This document shows, piece by piece, positions 13,765 to 26,847 of a stretch of DNA of 64,000 bases; the stretch's first letter is position 1; every line of letters starts with the position of its first letter. The stretch lies in the NCBI RefSeq assembly GCF_037975245.1, contig NC_092580.1, positions 9,399,001 to 9,463,000 of the forward strand, in the 5' to 3' direction. The notes under the pieces are model-generated. The model did no database searches, was not told where the DNA came from, and was given only the letters and a program-made list of their open reading frames with translations. This DNA comes from Apostichopus japonicus. Its lineage: Eukaryota > Echinodermata > Holothuroidea > Aspidochirotida > Stichopodidae. The position numbers were made by a program, and so were the translations under genes.

Positions 13765-14230
13765 TCAATCGATTGTGCGGTACCGATAAATCGATTGCTC
13801 GGTACCGATCAATCGAATGCGCGGTACCGATAAATCGAATGTGCGATAACAATAAATGGAATGTGCGATACCGATAAATGGAATGAGCGATACCGATAAA
13901 TCGAATGTGCGGAATTGATAAATCGATTGTGCGGTACCGATAAATCGATTGTGCGGTACCGATAAATCGAACGTGACATACCGATAAATCAAATCTGCGG
14001 TACCGATTAATCGAACGTGTGATACCGATTAATCGAACGTGCGGTACCGATAAATCGATTGTGCGATACCGATTGCTCGAATTTACGATACCGATCAATC
14101 GAATGTGCGGTACCGATAAATCGAAAGTGCGGTACCGATAAATCGAAAGTGCGATACCAATAAATCGAATATGCGATACCGATAAATCGAGTATGCGGTA
14201 CCGATAAATCGATTGCGCGGTACCGATCAA
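13765..14230 (+). repeat. Block Y, copy 1
   Basis: A 466-bp core next to a TATTGATCAATCG monomer. It contains ATTGCTCGG, GAATGAGCG, CGTGACATACC and GATTGCTCGAATTTACG in fixed order and ends at TTGCGCGGTACC. All eight Y copies in the window have exactly this length. This copy has a private GGAATTG near 13,911 (others GGTATTG). It is followed by block X. Confidence 0.9.
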
Positions 14231-14316
14231 TCGAATGTGCGGTACCGATAAATCGAATGTGCGGTATTGATAAATCGATTGTGCGGTACCGATAAATCGA
14301 TTGCGCGGTACCGATC

Positions 14317-15240
14317 AATCGGATGTGCGGTACCGATTAATCGAATGTGCGGTACCGATAAATCGAACGTGAGATACCGATTAATCGAATGTGCGGTACC
14401 GATAAATCGAATGTGCGGTACCTATAAATCGAATATGCGGTACCGATAAATCGATTGTGCGGTACCGATAAGTCAAATGTGCGAGACCGATTAATCGATG
14501 TTGCGGTACCGATAAATCGATTGTGCGGTACCGATCAATCAAAAGTGCGGTACCGATAAATCGAACGTGCGATACCGATAAATCGAATGTGCGATAACAA
14601 TAAATCGAATGTGCGAGACCGATTAATCGAATGTGTGGTATTGATAAATCGATTGTGCGGTACCGATAAATCGATTGCGCGGTACCGATCAATCGAATGT
14701 GCGCTACCGATAAATCGATTGTGCGGTACCGATAAGTCAAATGTGCGAGACCGATTAATCGAATCTGCGGTACCGATAAATCGAATGTGCGGTACCGATC
14801 AATCAAAAGTGCGGTACCGATAAATCGAACGTGCGATACCGATAAATCGAATGTGCGGTACCAATATATCGAACGTGCGATAGAGATTTATCGAATCTGC
14901 GGTACCGATAAATCGAATGTGCGATACCGATAAATCGAATGTGCGATACCGATTGCTCGAAATTACGATACCGATCAATCGAATGTGCGGTACCGATAAA
15001 TCGAAAGTGCAGTACCGATAAATCGAAAGTGCGATACCAATAAATCAAATGTGCGGTACCGATAAATCGAATGTGCGGTACCGATAAATGGAATGTGCGA
15101 TAACAATAAATCGAATGTGCGGTACCGATAAATCGATTGTGCGGTACCGATCAATCGATTGTGCGGTACCGATAAATCATATGTGCGGTACCAATATATC
15201 GAACGTGCGATAGAGATTAATCGAATCTGCGGTACCGATA
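14317..15240 (+). repeat. Block X, copy 3, with a 110-bp deletion
   Basis: It aligns to copy 2 at offset 4,356 until about 14,855, then at 4,246, so five monomers (110 bp) are missing. The segment lost lies between the CGATACCGATAAATCG monomer and the GATAGAGATTTATCG monomer. It also has a private GATTAATCGAATCTG replacing GATTAATCGATGTTG near 14,755. Confidence 0.85.
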
Positions 15241-16052
15241 AATCGAATGTGCGATACCGATAAATCAAAAGTGCGGTACCGATAAATCGAAAGTGCGATA
15301 CCGATAAATAGAATGTGCGATAACAATAAATCGAATGTGCGAGACCGATTAATCGAATGTGCGGTACCGATAAATCGAACGTGTGATACCGATTAATCGA
15401 ATGTGCGGTACCGATAAATCGAATGTGCAGTACCGATAAATCGAATGTGCGGTATTGAAAAATCGATTGTGCGGTACCGATAAATCGAAAGTGCGGTACC
15501 GATAAATCGAACGTGCGGTACCGATAAATCGAACGTGCGGTACCGATAAATCGATTGTGCGGTACCGATAAATCGAATGTGCGATAACAATAAATCGAAT
15601 GTGCGATACCGATAAATCGAATGTGCGGTACCGATAAATCGAATGTGCGATACCGATAAATCGATTGTGCGGTATCGATCAATCAAAAGTGCGGTAACGA
15701 TAAATCGAACGTGCGATACCGATAAATTGAACGTGCGATAACATTAAATCGAACGTGAGATACCGATAAATCGAATGTGCGGTACCGATAAATCGATTGT
15801 GCGATACCGATAAATCGAATGTGCGATAACAATAAATCGAATGTGCGATACCGATAAATCGAATGTGCGGTACCGATCAATCCAAAGTGCGATACCGATA
15901 AATCGAATGTGCGGTACCGATAAATCGATTGTGCGATACCGATAAATTGATTGTGCGGTACCGATCAATCAAAAGTGCGGTACCGATAAATCGATTGTGC
16001 GGTACCGATAAATCGAACGTGCGATACCGATAAATCAAATCTGCGGTACCGA

Positions 16053-16355
16053 TTAATCGAACGTGTGATACCGATTAATCGAATCTGCGGTACCGATAAA
16101 TCGAATGTGCGGTACCAATAAATCGAATGTGCGATACCGATAAATCGTTTGTGCGGTACCGATAAATCGATTGTGCGGTACCGATAAATCGAATGTGCGG
16201 TACCTATAAATCGAATGTGCGATACCGATAAATCGATTGTGCGGTACCGATAAATCGATTGTGCGGTATCGATAAATCGAATGTGCGATAGCGATTAATC
16301 GATTGTGCGGTACCGATAAATCGATTGTGCGGTACCGATAAATCGAACGTGACAT
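16053..16355 (+). repeat. Block P, copy 2
   Basis: 303 bp, offset 3,565 from copy 1. It is followed 32 bp downstream by the 12-bp palindrome TCACACGTGTGA. Confidence 0.85.
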
Positions 16356-16386
16356 ACCGATAAATCAAATCTGCGGTACCGATTAA

Positions 16387-16398
16387 TCACACGTGTGA
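16387..16398. repeat. 12-bp perfect palindrome TCACACGTGTGA, site 1
   Basis: A two-base change of the usual TCGAACGTGTGA makes a perfect 12-bp palindrome with a central CACGTG (E-box core). It recurs at a fixed place after block P. Confidence 0.9.
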
Positions 16399-17019
16399 TA
16401 CCGATTAATCGAACGTCGGTACCGATAAATCGATTGTGCGGTACCGATAAATCGATTGTGCGGTACCGATAAATCGAACGTGCGATACCGATAAATCAAA
16501 TCTGCGGTACCGATTAATCCAACGTGTGATACCGATTAATCGAATGTGCGGTACCGATAAATCGAATGTGCGGTACCGATAAATCGAATGTGCGATACCG
16601 ATAAATCGATTGTGCGGTACCGATAAATCGAATGTGCGGTACCTATAAATCGAATGTGCGATACCGATAAATCGATTGTGCGGTACCGATTAAATCGATT
16701 GTGCGGTACCGATAAATCGAACGTGCGATACCGATTAATCGAATGTGCGGTACCGATAAATCGATTGTGTGGTACCGATAAGTCAAAGGTGCGAGACCGA
16801 TTAATCGATATTGCGGTACCGATAAATCGAATGTGCGATACCGATAAATCGAATGTGCGTGACAGATATATCGATTGTGCGGTACCGATAAATCGATTGT
16901 GCGATACCGATAAATCGAATAAGCGGTACCGATCAATCGAATGTGCGGTACCGATAAATCGAATGTGCGATACCGATAAATCGATTGCGCGGTACCGATA
17001 AATCGATTGTGCGGTACCG

Positions 17020-17182
17020 ATAAATCGAATGTGCGGTACCTATAAATCAAATGTGCGATACCGATAAATCGCTTGTGCGGTACCGATAAATCGATTGTGC
17101 GGTACCGATAAATCGAACGTGCGATACCGATTAATCGAATGTGCGGTACCGATAAATCGATTGTGTGGTACCGATGAGTCAA
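17020..17182 (+). repeat. Block R-like segment (ATCGCTTGTG monomer)
   Basis: It carries TACCTATAAATCAAATG followed by ATCGCTTGTG, shared with about 9,650, 12,050, 29,930 and 32,890. The preceding monomers differ from those sites, since the GATACCGTGAATCG monomer is absent here. Confidence 0.7.
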
Positions 17183-17834
17183 ATGTGCGAGACCGATTAA
17201 TCGATATTGCGGTACCGATAAATCGAATGTGCGATACCGATAAATCGAATGTGCGATAGCGATAAATCGATTGTGCGGTACCGATAAATCGATTGTGCGG
17301 TACCGATAAATCGAACGTGAGATACCGATAAATAAAATCTGCGGTACCGATTAATCGAACGTGTGATACCGATTAATCGAATGTGCGGTACCGATAAATC
17401 GATTGTGCGGTACCGATAAATCGATTGTGCGGTACCGATAAATCGAACGTGTGATACCGATTAATCGAATGTGCGGTACCGATAAATCGAATGTGCGGTA
17501 CCAATAAATCGAATGTGCGATACCGATAAATCGTTTGTGCGGTACCGATAAATCGATTGTGCGGTACCGATAAATCGAATGTGCGGTACCTATAAATCGA
17601 ATGTGCGATACCGATAAATCGATTGTGCGGTACCGATAAATCGATTGTGCGGTACCGATAAATCGAAAGTGCGGTACCGATAAATCGAATGTGCGGTACC
17701 GATAAATCGAATGTGCGGTACCGATAAATCGAATGTGCGATACCAATAAATGGAATGTGCGATAACGATAAATCGAACGTGCGGTATTGATAAATCGATA
17801 TTGTGGTACCGATAAATCGAATATGCGATATTGA

Positions 17835-18300
17835 TCAATCGATTGTGCGGTACCGATAAATCGATTGCTCGGTACCGATCAATCGAATGCGCGGTACCGA
17901 TAAATCGAATGTGCGATAACAATAAATGGAATGTGCGATACCGATAAATGGAATGAGCGATACCGATAAATCGAATGTGCGGTATTGATAAATCGATTGT
18001 GCGGTACCGATAAATCGATTGTGCGGTACCGATAAATCGAACGTGACATACCGATAAATCAAATCTGCGGTACCGATTAATCGAACGTGTGATACCGATT
18101 AATCGAACGTGCGGTACCGATAAATCGATTGTGCGATACCGATTGCTCGAATTTACGATACCGATCAATCGAATGTGCGGTACCGATAAATCGAAAGTGC
18201 GGTACCGATAAATCGAAAGTGCGATACCAATAAATCGAATATGCGATACCGATAAATCGAGTATGCGGTACCGATAAATCGATTGCGCGGTACCGATCAA
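17835..18300 (+). repeat. Block Y, copy 2
   Basis: 466-bp core, offset 4,070 from copy 1. Downstream it continues as GCGATACCGATTAATCG rather than block X. Confidence 0.9.
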
Positions 18301-18802
18301 TCGAATGTGCGGTACCGATAAATCGAATGTGCGGTATTGATAAATCGATTGTGCGGTACCGATAAATCGATTGCGCGGTACCGATCAATCGAATGTGCGA
18401 TACCGATTAATCGAATGTGCGGTACCGATAAATCGATTGTGCGATACCGATAAATCGAATGTGCGATAACAATAAATCGAATGTGCGATACCGATAAATC
18501 GAATGTGCGGTACCGATAAATCGATTGTGCGATACCGATAAATTGATTGTGCGGTACCGATCAATCAAAAGTGCGGTACCGATAAATCGATTGTGCGGTA
18601 CCGATAAATCGAACGTGCGATACCGATAAATCGAATGTGCGATACCGATAAATCGAATGTGCGGTACCGATAAATCGATTGTGCGATACCGATAAATTGA
18701 TTGTGCGGTACCGATCAATCAAAAGTGCGGTACCGATAAATCGATTGTGCGGTACCGATAAATCGAACGTGCGATACCGATAAATCAAATCTGCGGTACC
18801 GA

Positions 18803-19105
18803 TTAATCGAACGTGTGATACCGATTAATCGAATCTGCGGTACCGATAAATCGAATGTGCGGTACCAATAAATCGAATGTGCGATACCGATAAATCGTTT
18901 GTGCGGTACCGATAAATCGATTGTGCGGTACCGATAAATCGAATGTGCGGTACCTATAAATCGAATGTGCGATACCGATAAATCGATTGTGCGGTACCGA
19001 TAAATCGATTGTGCGGTATCGATAAATCGAATGTGCGATAGCGATTAATCGATTGTGCGGTACCGATAAATCGATTGTGCGGTACCGATAAATCGAACGT
19101 GACAT
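18803..19105 (+). repeat. Block P, copy 3
   Basis: 303 bp, offset 2,750 from copy 2 and within the first 2,022-bp unit. Confidence 0.85.
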
Positions 19106-19136
19106 ACCGATAAATCAAATCTGCGGTACCGATTAA

Positions 19137-19148
19137 TCACACGTGTGA
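19137..19148. repeat. 12-bp palindrome TCACACGTGTGA, site 2
   Basis: Same position relative to block P as site 1. Confidence 0.9.
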
Positions 19149-19746
19149 TACCGATTAATCGAACGTCGGTACCGATAAATCGATTGTGCGGTACCGATAA
19201 ATCGATTGTGCGGTACCGATAAATCGAACGTGCGATACCTATAAATCGAATGTGCGATACCGATAAATCGAATGTGCGTGACAGATATATCGATTGTGCG
19301 GTACCGATAAATCGAAAGTGCGATACCGATTAATCGAATGTGCGATATCGATATATCAAATTTGCGGTACCGATAAATCGAATGTGCGGTACCGATAAAT
19401 CGAATGTGCGGTACCGATAAATCGAATATGCGATACCAATAAATAGAATGTGCGATACCGATAATCGAATGTGCGGTACCGATAAATCGAATGTGCGAGA
19501 CCGATTAATCGATATTGCGGTACCGATAAATCGAATGTGTAATATTGATAAATCGATTGTGCGGTACCGATAAATCGAAAGTGCGGTACCGATAAATCGA
19601 ATGTGCGGTACCGATAAATCGAATGTGCGGTACCGATAAATCGAATGTGCGATACCAATAAATGGAATGTGCGATAACGATAAATCGAATGTGCGGTATT
19701 GATAAATCGATATTGTGGTACCGATAAATCGAATATGCGATATTGA

Positions 19747-20212
19747 TCAATCGATTGTGCGGTACCGATAAATCGATTGCTCGGTACCGATCAATCGAAT
19801 GCGCGGTACCGATAAATCGAATGTGCGATAACAATAAATGGAATGTGCGATACCGATAAATGGAATGAGCGATACCGATAAATCGAATGTGCGGTATTGA
19901 TAAATCGATTGTGCGGTACCGATAAATCGATTGTGCGGTACCGATAAATCGAACGTGACATACCGATAAATCAAATCTGCGGTACCGATTAATCGAACGT
20001 GTGATACCGATTAATCGAACGTGCGGTACCGATAAATCGATTGTGCGATACCGATTGCTCGAATTTACGATACCGATCAATCGAATGTGCGGTACCGATA
20101 AATCGAAAGTGCGGTACCGATAAATCGAAAGTGCGATACCAATAAATCGAATATGCGATACCGATAAATCGAGTATGCGGTACCGATAAATCGATTGCGC
20201 GGTACCGATCAA
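19747..20212 (+). repeat. Block Y, copy 3
   Basis: 466-bp core. It is followed by ATCGATTATGCGGTAATG, a context shared only with copy 4. Confidence 0.9.
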
Positions 20213-20824
20213 TCGAATGTGCGGTACCGATAAATCGATTATGCGGTAATGATAAATCGAACGTGAGATACCGATAAATCTAATCTGCGGTACCGATTAA
20301 TCGAACGTGTGATACCGATTATTCGAACGTGTGATACCGATTAATCGAATCTGCGGTACCGATAAATCGAATGTGCGGTACCAATAAATCGAATGTGCGA
20401 TACCGATAAATCGTTTGTGCGGTACCGATAAATCGATTGTGCGGTACCGATAAATCGAATGTGCGGTACCTATAAATCGAATGTGCGATACCGATAAATC
20501 GATTGTGCGATACCGATAAATCGAATGTGCGGTACCGATAAATCGATTGTGCGATACCGATAAATTGATTGTGCGGTACCGATCAATCAAAAGTGCGGTA
20601 CCGATAAATCGATTGTGCGGTACCGATAAATCGAACGTGCGATACCGATAAATCGAATGTGCGATACCGATAAATCGAATGTGCGGTACCGATAAATCGA
20701 TTGTGCGATACCGATAAATTGATTGTGCGGTACCGATCAATCAAAAGTGCGGTACCGATAAATCGATTGTGCGGTACCGATAAATCGAACGTGCGATACC
20801 GATAAATCAAATCTGCGGTACCGA

Positions 20825-21127
20825 TTAATCGAACGTGTGATACCGATTAATCGAATCTGCGGTACCGATAAATCGAATGTGCGGTACCAATAAATCGAAT
20901 GTGCGATACCGATAAATCGTTTGTGCGGTACCGATAAATCGATTGTGCGGTACCGATAAATCGAATGTGCGGTACCTATAAATCGAATGTGCGATACCGA
21001 TAAATCGATTGTGCGGTACCGATAAATCGATTGTGCGGTATCGATAAATCGAATGTGCGATAGCGATTAATCGATTGTGCGGTACCGATAAATCGATTGT
21101 GCGGTACCGATAAATCGAACGTGACAT
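20825..21127 (+). repeat. Block P, copy 4
   Basis: 303 bp, offset 2,022 from copy 3. Confidence 0.85.
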
Positions 21128-21158
21128 ACCGATAAATCAAATCTGCGGTACCGATTAA

Positions 21159-21170
21159 TCACACGTGTGA
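21159..21170. repeat. 12-bp palindrome TCACACGTGTGA, site 3
   Basis: Same position relative to block P as site 1. Confidence 0.9.
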
Positions 21171-21768
21171 TACCGATTAATCGAACGTCGGTACCGATAA
21201 ATCGATTGTGCGGTACCGATAAATCGATTGTGCGGTACCGATAAATCGAACGTGCGATACCTATAAATCGAATGTGCGATACCGATAAATCGAATGTGCG
21301 TGACAGATATATCGATTGTGCGGTACCGATAAATCGAAAGTGCGATACCGATTAATCGAATGTGCGATATCGATATATCAAATTTGCGGTACCGATAAAT
21401 CGAATGTGCGGTACCGATAAATCGAATGTGCGGTACCGATAAATCGAATATGCGATACCAATAAATAGAATGTGCGATACCGATAATCGAATGTGCGGTA
21501 CCGATAAATCGAATGTGCGAGACCGATTAATCGATATTGCGGTACCGATAAATCGAATGTGTAATATTGATAAATCGATTGTGCGGTACCGATAAATCGA
21601 AAGTGCGGTACCGATAAATCGAATGTGCGGTACCGATAAATCGAATGTGCGGTACCGATAAATCGAATGTGCGATACCAATAAATGGAATGTGCGATAAC
21701 GATAAATCGAATGTGCGGTATTGATAAATCGATATTGTGGTACCGATAAATCGAATATGCGATATTGA

Positions 21769-22234
21769 TCAATCGATTGTGCGGTACCGATAAATCGATT
21801 GCTCGGTACCGATCAATCGAATGCGCGGTACCGATAAATCGAATGTGCGATAACAATAAATGGAATGTGCGATACCGATAAATGGAATGAGCGATACCGA
21901 TAAATCGAATGTGCGGTATTGATAAATCGATTGTGCGGTACCGATAAATCGATTGTGCGGTACCGATAAATCGAACGTGACATACCGATAAATCAAATCT
22001 GCGGTACCGATTAATCGAACGTGTGATACCGATTAATCGAACGTGCGGTACCGATAAATCGATTGTGCGATACCGATTGCTCGAATTTACGATACCGATC
22101 AATCGAATGTGCGGTACCGATAAATCGAAAGTGCGGTACCGATAAATCGAAAGTGCGATACCAATAAATCGAATATGCGATACCGATAAATCGAGTATGC
22201 GGTACCGATAAATCGATTGCGCGGTACCGATCAA
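21769..22234 (+). repeat. Block Y, copy 4
   Basis: 466-bp core, offset 2,022 from copy 3. Confidence 0.9.
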
Positions 22235-22340
22235 TCGAATGTGCGGTACCGATAAATCGATTATGCGGTAATGATAAATCGAACGTGAGATACCGATAAA
22301 TCTAATCTGCGGTACCGATTAATCGAACGTGTGATACCGA

Positions 22341-22643
22341 TTATTCGAACGTGTGATACCGATAAATCGAATCTGCGGTACCGATAAATCGAATGTGCGG
22401 TACCAATAAATCGAATGTGCGATACCGATAAATCGTTTGTGCGGTACCGATAAATCGATTGTGCGGTACCGATAAATCGAATGTGCGGTACCTATAAATC
22501 GAATGTGCGATACCGATAAATCGATTGTGCGGTACCGATAAATCGATTGTGCGGTATCGATAAATCGAATGTGCGATAGCGATTAATCGATTGTGCGGTA
22601 CCGATAAATCGATTGTGCGGTACCGATAAATCGAACGTGACAT
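22341..22643 (+). repeat. Block P, copy 5
   Basis: 303 bp, offset 1,516 from copy 4. It spans the junction of the 2,022-bp and 3,232-bp duplications. Confidence 0.85.
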
Positions 22644-22674
22644 ACCGATAAATCAAATCTGCGGTACCGATTAA

Positions 22675-22686
22675 TCACACGTGTGA
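22675..22686. repeat. 12-bp palindrome TCACACGTGTGA, site 4
   Basis: Same position relative to block P as site 1. Confidence 0.9.
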
Positions 22687-23615
22687 TACCGATTAATCGA
22701 ACGTCGGTACCGATAAATCGATTGTGCGGTACCGATAAATCGATTGTGCGGTACCGATAAATCGAACGTGCGATACCGATAAATCAAATCTGCGGTACCG
22801 ATTAATCCAACGTGTGATACCGATTAATCGAATGTGCGGTACCGATAAATCGAATGTGCGGTACCGATAAATCGAATGTGCGATACCGATAAATCGATTG
22901 TGCGGTACCGATATATCGAATGTGCGGTACCTATAAATCGAATGTGCGATACCGATAAATCGATTGTGCGGTACCGATTAAATCGATTGTGCGGTACCGA
23001 TAAATCGAACGTGCGATACCGATTAATCGAATGTGCGGTACCGATAAATCGATTGTGTGGTACCGATAAGTCAAAGGTGCGAGACCGATTAATCGATATT
23101 GCGGTACCGATAAATCGAATGTGCGATACCGATAAATCGAATGTGCGTGACAGATATATCGATTGTGCGGTACCGATAAATCGAAAGTGCGATACCGATT
23201 AATCGAATGTGCGATATCGATATATCAAATTTGCGGTACCGATAAATCGAATGTGCGGTACCGATAAATCGAATGTGCGGTACCGATAAATCGAATATGC
23301 GATACCAATAAATAGAATGTGCGATACCGATAATCGAATGTGCGGTACCGATAAATCGAATGTGCGAGACCGATTAATCGATATTGCGGTACCGATAAAT
23401 CGAATGTGTAATATTGATAAATCGATTGTGCGGTACCGATAAATCGAAAGTGCGGTACCGATAAATCGAATGTGCGGTACCGATAAATCGAATGTGCGGT
23501 ACCGATAAATCGAATGTGCGATACCAATAAATGGAATGTGCGATAACGATAAATCGAATGTGCGGTATTGATAAATCGATATTGTGGTACCGATAAATCG
23601 AATATGCGATATTGA

Positions 23616-24081
23616 TCAATCGATTGTGCGGTACCGATAAATCGATTGCTCGGTACCGATCAATCGAATGCGCGGTACCGATAAATCGAATGTGCGATAA
23701 CAATAAATGGAATGTGCGATACCGATAAATGGAATGAGCGATACCGATAAATCGAATGTGCGGTATTGATAAATCGATTGTGCGGTACCGATAAATCGAT
23801 TGTGCGGTACCGATAAATCGAACGTGACATACCGATAAATCAAATCTGCGGTACCGATTAATCGAACGTGTGATACCGATTAATCGAACGTGCGGTACCG
23901 ATAAATCGATTGTGCGATACCGATTGCTCGAATTTACGATACCGATCAATCGAATGTGCGGTACCGATAAATCGAAAGTGCGGTACCGATAAATCGAAAG
24001 TGCGATACCAATAAATCGAATATGCGATACCGATAAATCGAGTATGCGGTACCGATAAATCGATTGCGCGGTACCGATCAA
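23616..24081 (+). repeat. Block Y, copy 5
   Basis: 466-bp core, offset 1,847 from copy 4. It is followed by AATAGAATTTGCGG and then block X. Confidence 0.9.
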
Positions 24082-24166
24082 TCGAATGTGCGGTACCGAT
24101 AAATAGAATTTGCGGTATTGATAAATCGATTGTGCGGTACCGATAAATCGATTGCGCGGTACCGAT

Positions 24167-25230
24167 CAATCGGATGTGCGGTACCGATAAATCGAATGTG
24201 CGGTACCGATAAATCGAACGTGAGATACCGATTAATCGAATGTGCGGTACCGATAAATCGAATGTGCGGTACCTATAAATCGAATATGCGGTACCGATAA
24301 ATCGATTGTGCGGTACCGATAAGTCAAATGTGCGAGACCGATTAATCGATGTTGCGGTACCGATAAATCGATTGTGCGGTACCGATCAATCAAAAGTGCG
24401 GTACCGATAAATCGAACGTGCGATACCGATAAATCGAATGTGCGATAACAATAAATCGAATGTGCGAGACCGATTAATCGAATGTGTGGTATTGATAAAT
24501 CGATTGTGCGGTACCGATAAATCGATTGCGCGGTACCGATCAATCGAATGTGCGCTACCGATAAATCGATTGTGCGGTACCGATTAGTCAAATGTGCGAG
24601 ACCGATTAATCGATGTTGCGGTACCGATAAATCGAATGTGCGGTACCGATCAATCAAAAGTGCGGTACCGATAAATCGAACGTGCGATACCGATAAATCG
24701 AATGTGCGGTACCGATAAATCGAATGTGCGATACCGATAAATCGAACGTGCGATACCGATAAATCGATTGTGCGGTACCGATAAATCGATTGTGCGGTAC
24801 CGATCAATCGAAAGTGCGGTACCGATATATCGAACGTGCGATAGAGATTTATCGAATCTGCGGTACCGATAAATCGAATGTGCGATACCGATAAATCGAA
24901 TGTGCGATACCGATTGCTCGAAATTACGATACCGATCAATCGAATGTGCGGTACCGATAAATCGAAAGTGCGGTACCGATAAATCGAAAGTGCGATACCA
25001 ATAAATCAAATGTGCGGTACCGATAAATCGAATGTGCGGTACCGATAAATGGAATGTGCGATAACAATAAATCGAATGTGCGGTACCGATAAATCGATTG
25101 TGCGGTACCGATCAATCGATTGTGCGGTACCGATCAATCATATGTGCGGTACCAATATATCGAACGTGCGATAGAGATTAATCGAATCTGCGGTACCGAT
25201 AAATCGAATGTGCGATACCGATAAATCAAA
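24167..25230 (+). repeat. Block X, copy 4
   Basis: Same order as copy 2 at offset 14,207. Private GATTAGTCAAATG at 24,583 is shared only with copy 5. Confidence 0.85.
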
Positions 25231-25451
25231 AGTGCGGTACCGATAAATCGAATGTGCGGTACCGATAAATGGAATGTGCGATAACAATAAATCGAATGTG
25301 CGGTACCGATAAATCGATTGTGCGGTACCGATCAATCGATTGTGCGGTACCGATCAATCATATGTGCGGTACCAATATATCGAACGTGCGATAGAGATTA
25401 ATCGAATCTGCGGTACCGATAAATCGAATGTGCGATACCGATAAATCAAAA
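25012..25451 (+). repeat. 220-bp tandem duplication (2 copies)
   Basis: Bases 25,012-25,231 repeat as 25,232-25,451, exactly ten monomers, including a rare ATCATATGTG monomer at 25,138 and 25,358. The flanking mismatch is T at 25,011 versus A at 25,231. The same doubled segment lies at 28,244-28,683, so this duplication is older than the 3,232-bp one. Confidence 0.92.
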
Positions 25452-25647
25452 GTGCGGTACCGATAAATCGAACGTGTGATACCGATTAATCGAATGTGCG
25501 GTACCGATAAATCGAATGTGCAGTACCGATAAATCGAATGTGCGGTATTGAAAAATCGATTGTGCGGTACCGATAAATCGAAAGTGCGGTACGATAAATC
25601 GAACGTGCGGTACCGATAAATCGAACGTGCGGTACCGATAAATCGAT

Positions 25648-25875
25648 TGTGCGATACCGATAAATCGTTTGTGCGGTACCGATAAATCGATTGTGCGGTA
25701 CCGATAAATCGAATGTGCGGTACCTATAAATCGAATGTGCGATACCGATAAATCGATTGTGCGGTACCGATAAATCGATTGTGCGGTATCGATAAATCGA
25801 ATGTGCGATAGCGATTAATCGATTGTGCGGTACCGATAAATCGATTGTGCGGTACCGATAAATCGAACGTGACAT
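25648..25875 (+). repeat. Block P, copy 6 (truncated)
   Basis: Only the part from ATCGTTTGTG to CGTGACATACC is present. The upstream ~75 bp is replaced by monomers of the X downstream region at the duplication junction. Confidence 0.8.
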
Positions 25876-25906
25876 ACCGATAAATCAAATCTGCGGTACC
25901 GATTAA

Positions 25907-25918
25907 TCACACGTGTGA
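25907..25918. repeat. 12-bp palindrome TCACACGTGTGA, site 5
   Basis: Copy of site 4 made by the 3,232-bp duplication. Confidence 0.9.
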
Positions 25919-26847
25919 TACCGATTAATCGAACGTCGGTACCGATAAATCGATTGTGCGGTACCGATAAATCGATTGTGCGGTACCGATAAATCGAACG
26001 TGCGATACCGATAAATCAAATCTGCGGTACCGATTAATCCAACGTGTGATACCGATTAATCGAATGTGCGGTACCGATAAATCGAATGTGCGGTACCGAT
26101 AAATCGAATGTGCGATACCGATAAATCGATTGTGCGGTACCGATATATCGAATGTGCGGTACCTATAAATCGAATGTGCGATACCGATAAATCGATTGTG
26201 CGGTACCGATTAAATCGATTGTGCGGTACCGATAAATCGAACGTGCGATACCGATTAATCGAATGTGCGGTACCGATAAATCGATTGTGTGGTACCGATA
26301 AGTCAAAGGTGCGAGACCGATTAATCGATATTGCGGTACCGATAAATCGAATGTGCGATACCGATAAATCGAATGTGCGTGACAGATATATCGATTGTGC
26401 GGTACCGATAAATCGAAAGTGCGATACCGATTAATCGAATGTGCGATATCGATATATCAAATTTGCGGTACCGATAAATCGAATGTGCGGTACCGATAAA
26501 TCGAATGTGCGGTACCGATAAATCGAATATGCGATACCAATAAATAGAATGTGCGATACCGATAATCGAATGTGCGGTACCGATAAATCGAATGTGCGAG
26601 ACCGATTAATCGATATTGCGGTACCGATAAATCGAATGTGTAATATTGATAAATCGATTGTGCGGTACCGATAAATCGAAAGTGCGGTACCGATAAATCG
26701 AATGTGCGGTACCGATAAATCGAATGTGCGGTACCGATAAATCGAATGTGCGATACCAATAAATGGAATGTGCGATAACGATAAATCGAATGTGCGGTAT
26801 TGATAAATCGATATTGTGGTACCGATAAATCGAATATGCGATATTGA

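Larger units (their letters stand above)
12401..18481 (+). repeat. Central domain, lead-in with interleaved P, Y and X blocks
   Basis: This segment holds P copies at 12,488 and 16,053, Y copies at 13,765 and 17,835 (offset 4,070, exactly 185 monomers) and X copy 3 at 14,317. Between them are ordinary 22-bp monomers, including a 23-bp GATTAAATCG monomer near 13,149 and 16,689. No gene. Confidence 0.85.
18482..20503 (+). repeat. 2,022-bp tandem duplication, copy A
   Basis: Bases 18,482-20,503 match 20,504-22,525 at offset 2,022 (92 monomers minus 2 bases). One substitution was seen (20,341 T, 22,363 A). The 2-base shortfall comes from two 21-bp monomers, GATAATCGAATG near 19,462 and GAACGTCGG near 19,163. 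The copy contains one P and one Y block. No gene. Confidence 0.92.
20504..22525 (+). repeat. 2,022-bp tandem duplication, copy B
   Basis: Second member of the 2,022-bp pair. Its last ~110 bp overlap the start of the 3,232-bp duplication at 22,416, so the two events used adjoining breakpoints near an ATCGTTTGTG monomer. Confidence 0.92.
22416..25647 (+). repeat. 3,232-bp tandem duplication, copy A
   Basis: Bases 22,416-25,647 match 25,648-28,879 at offset 3,232 (147 monomers minus 2). No difference was found in the lines compared, including private variants such as AATAGAATTTGCGG (24,102), GATTAGTCAAATG (24,583) and an internal 220-bp duplication. Homology begins one base after a mismatch at 22,415 (A) versus 25,647 (T). 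Each copy holds one Y and one X block. No gene. Confidence 0.95.
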
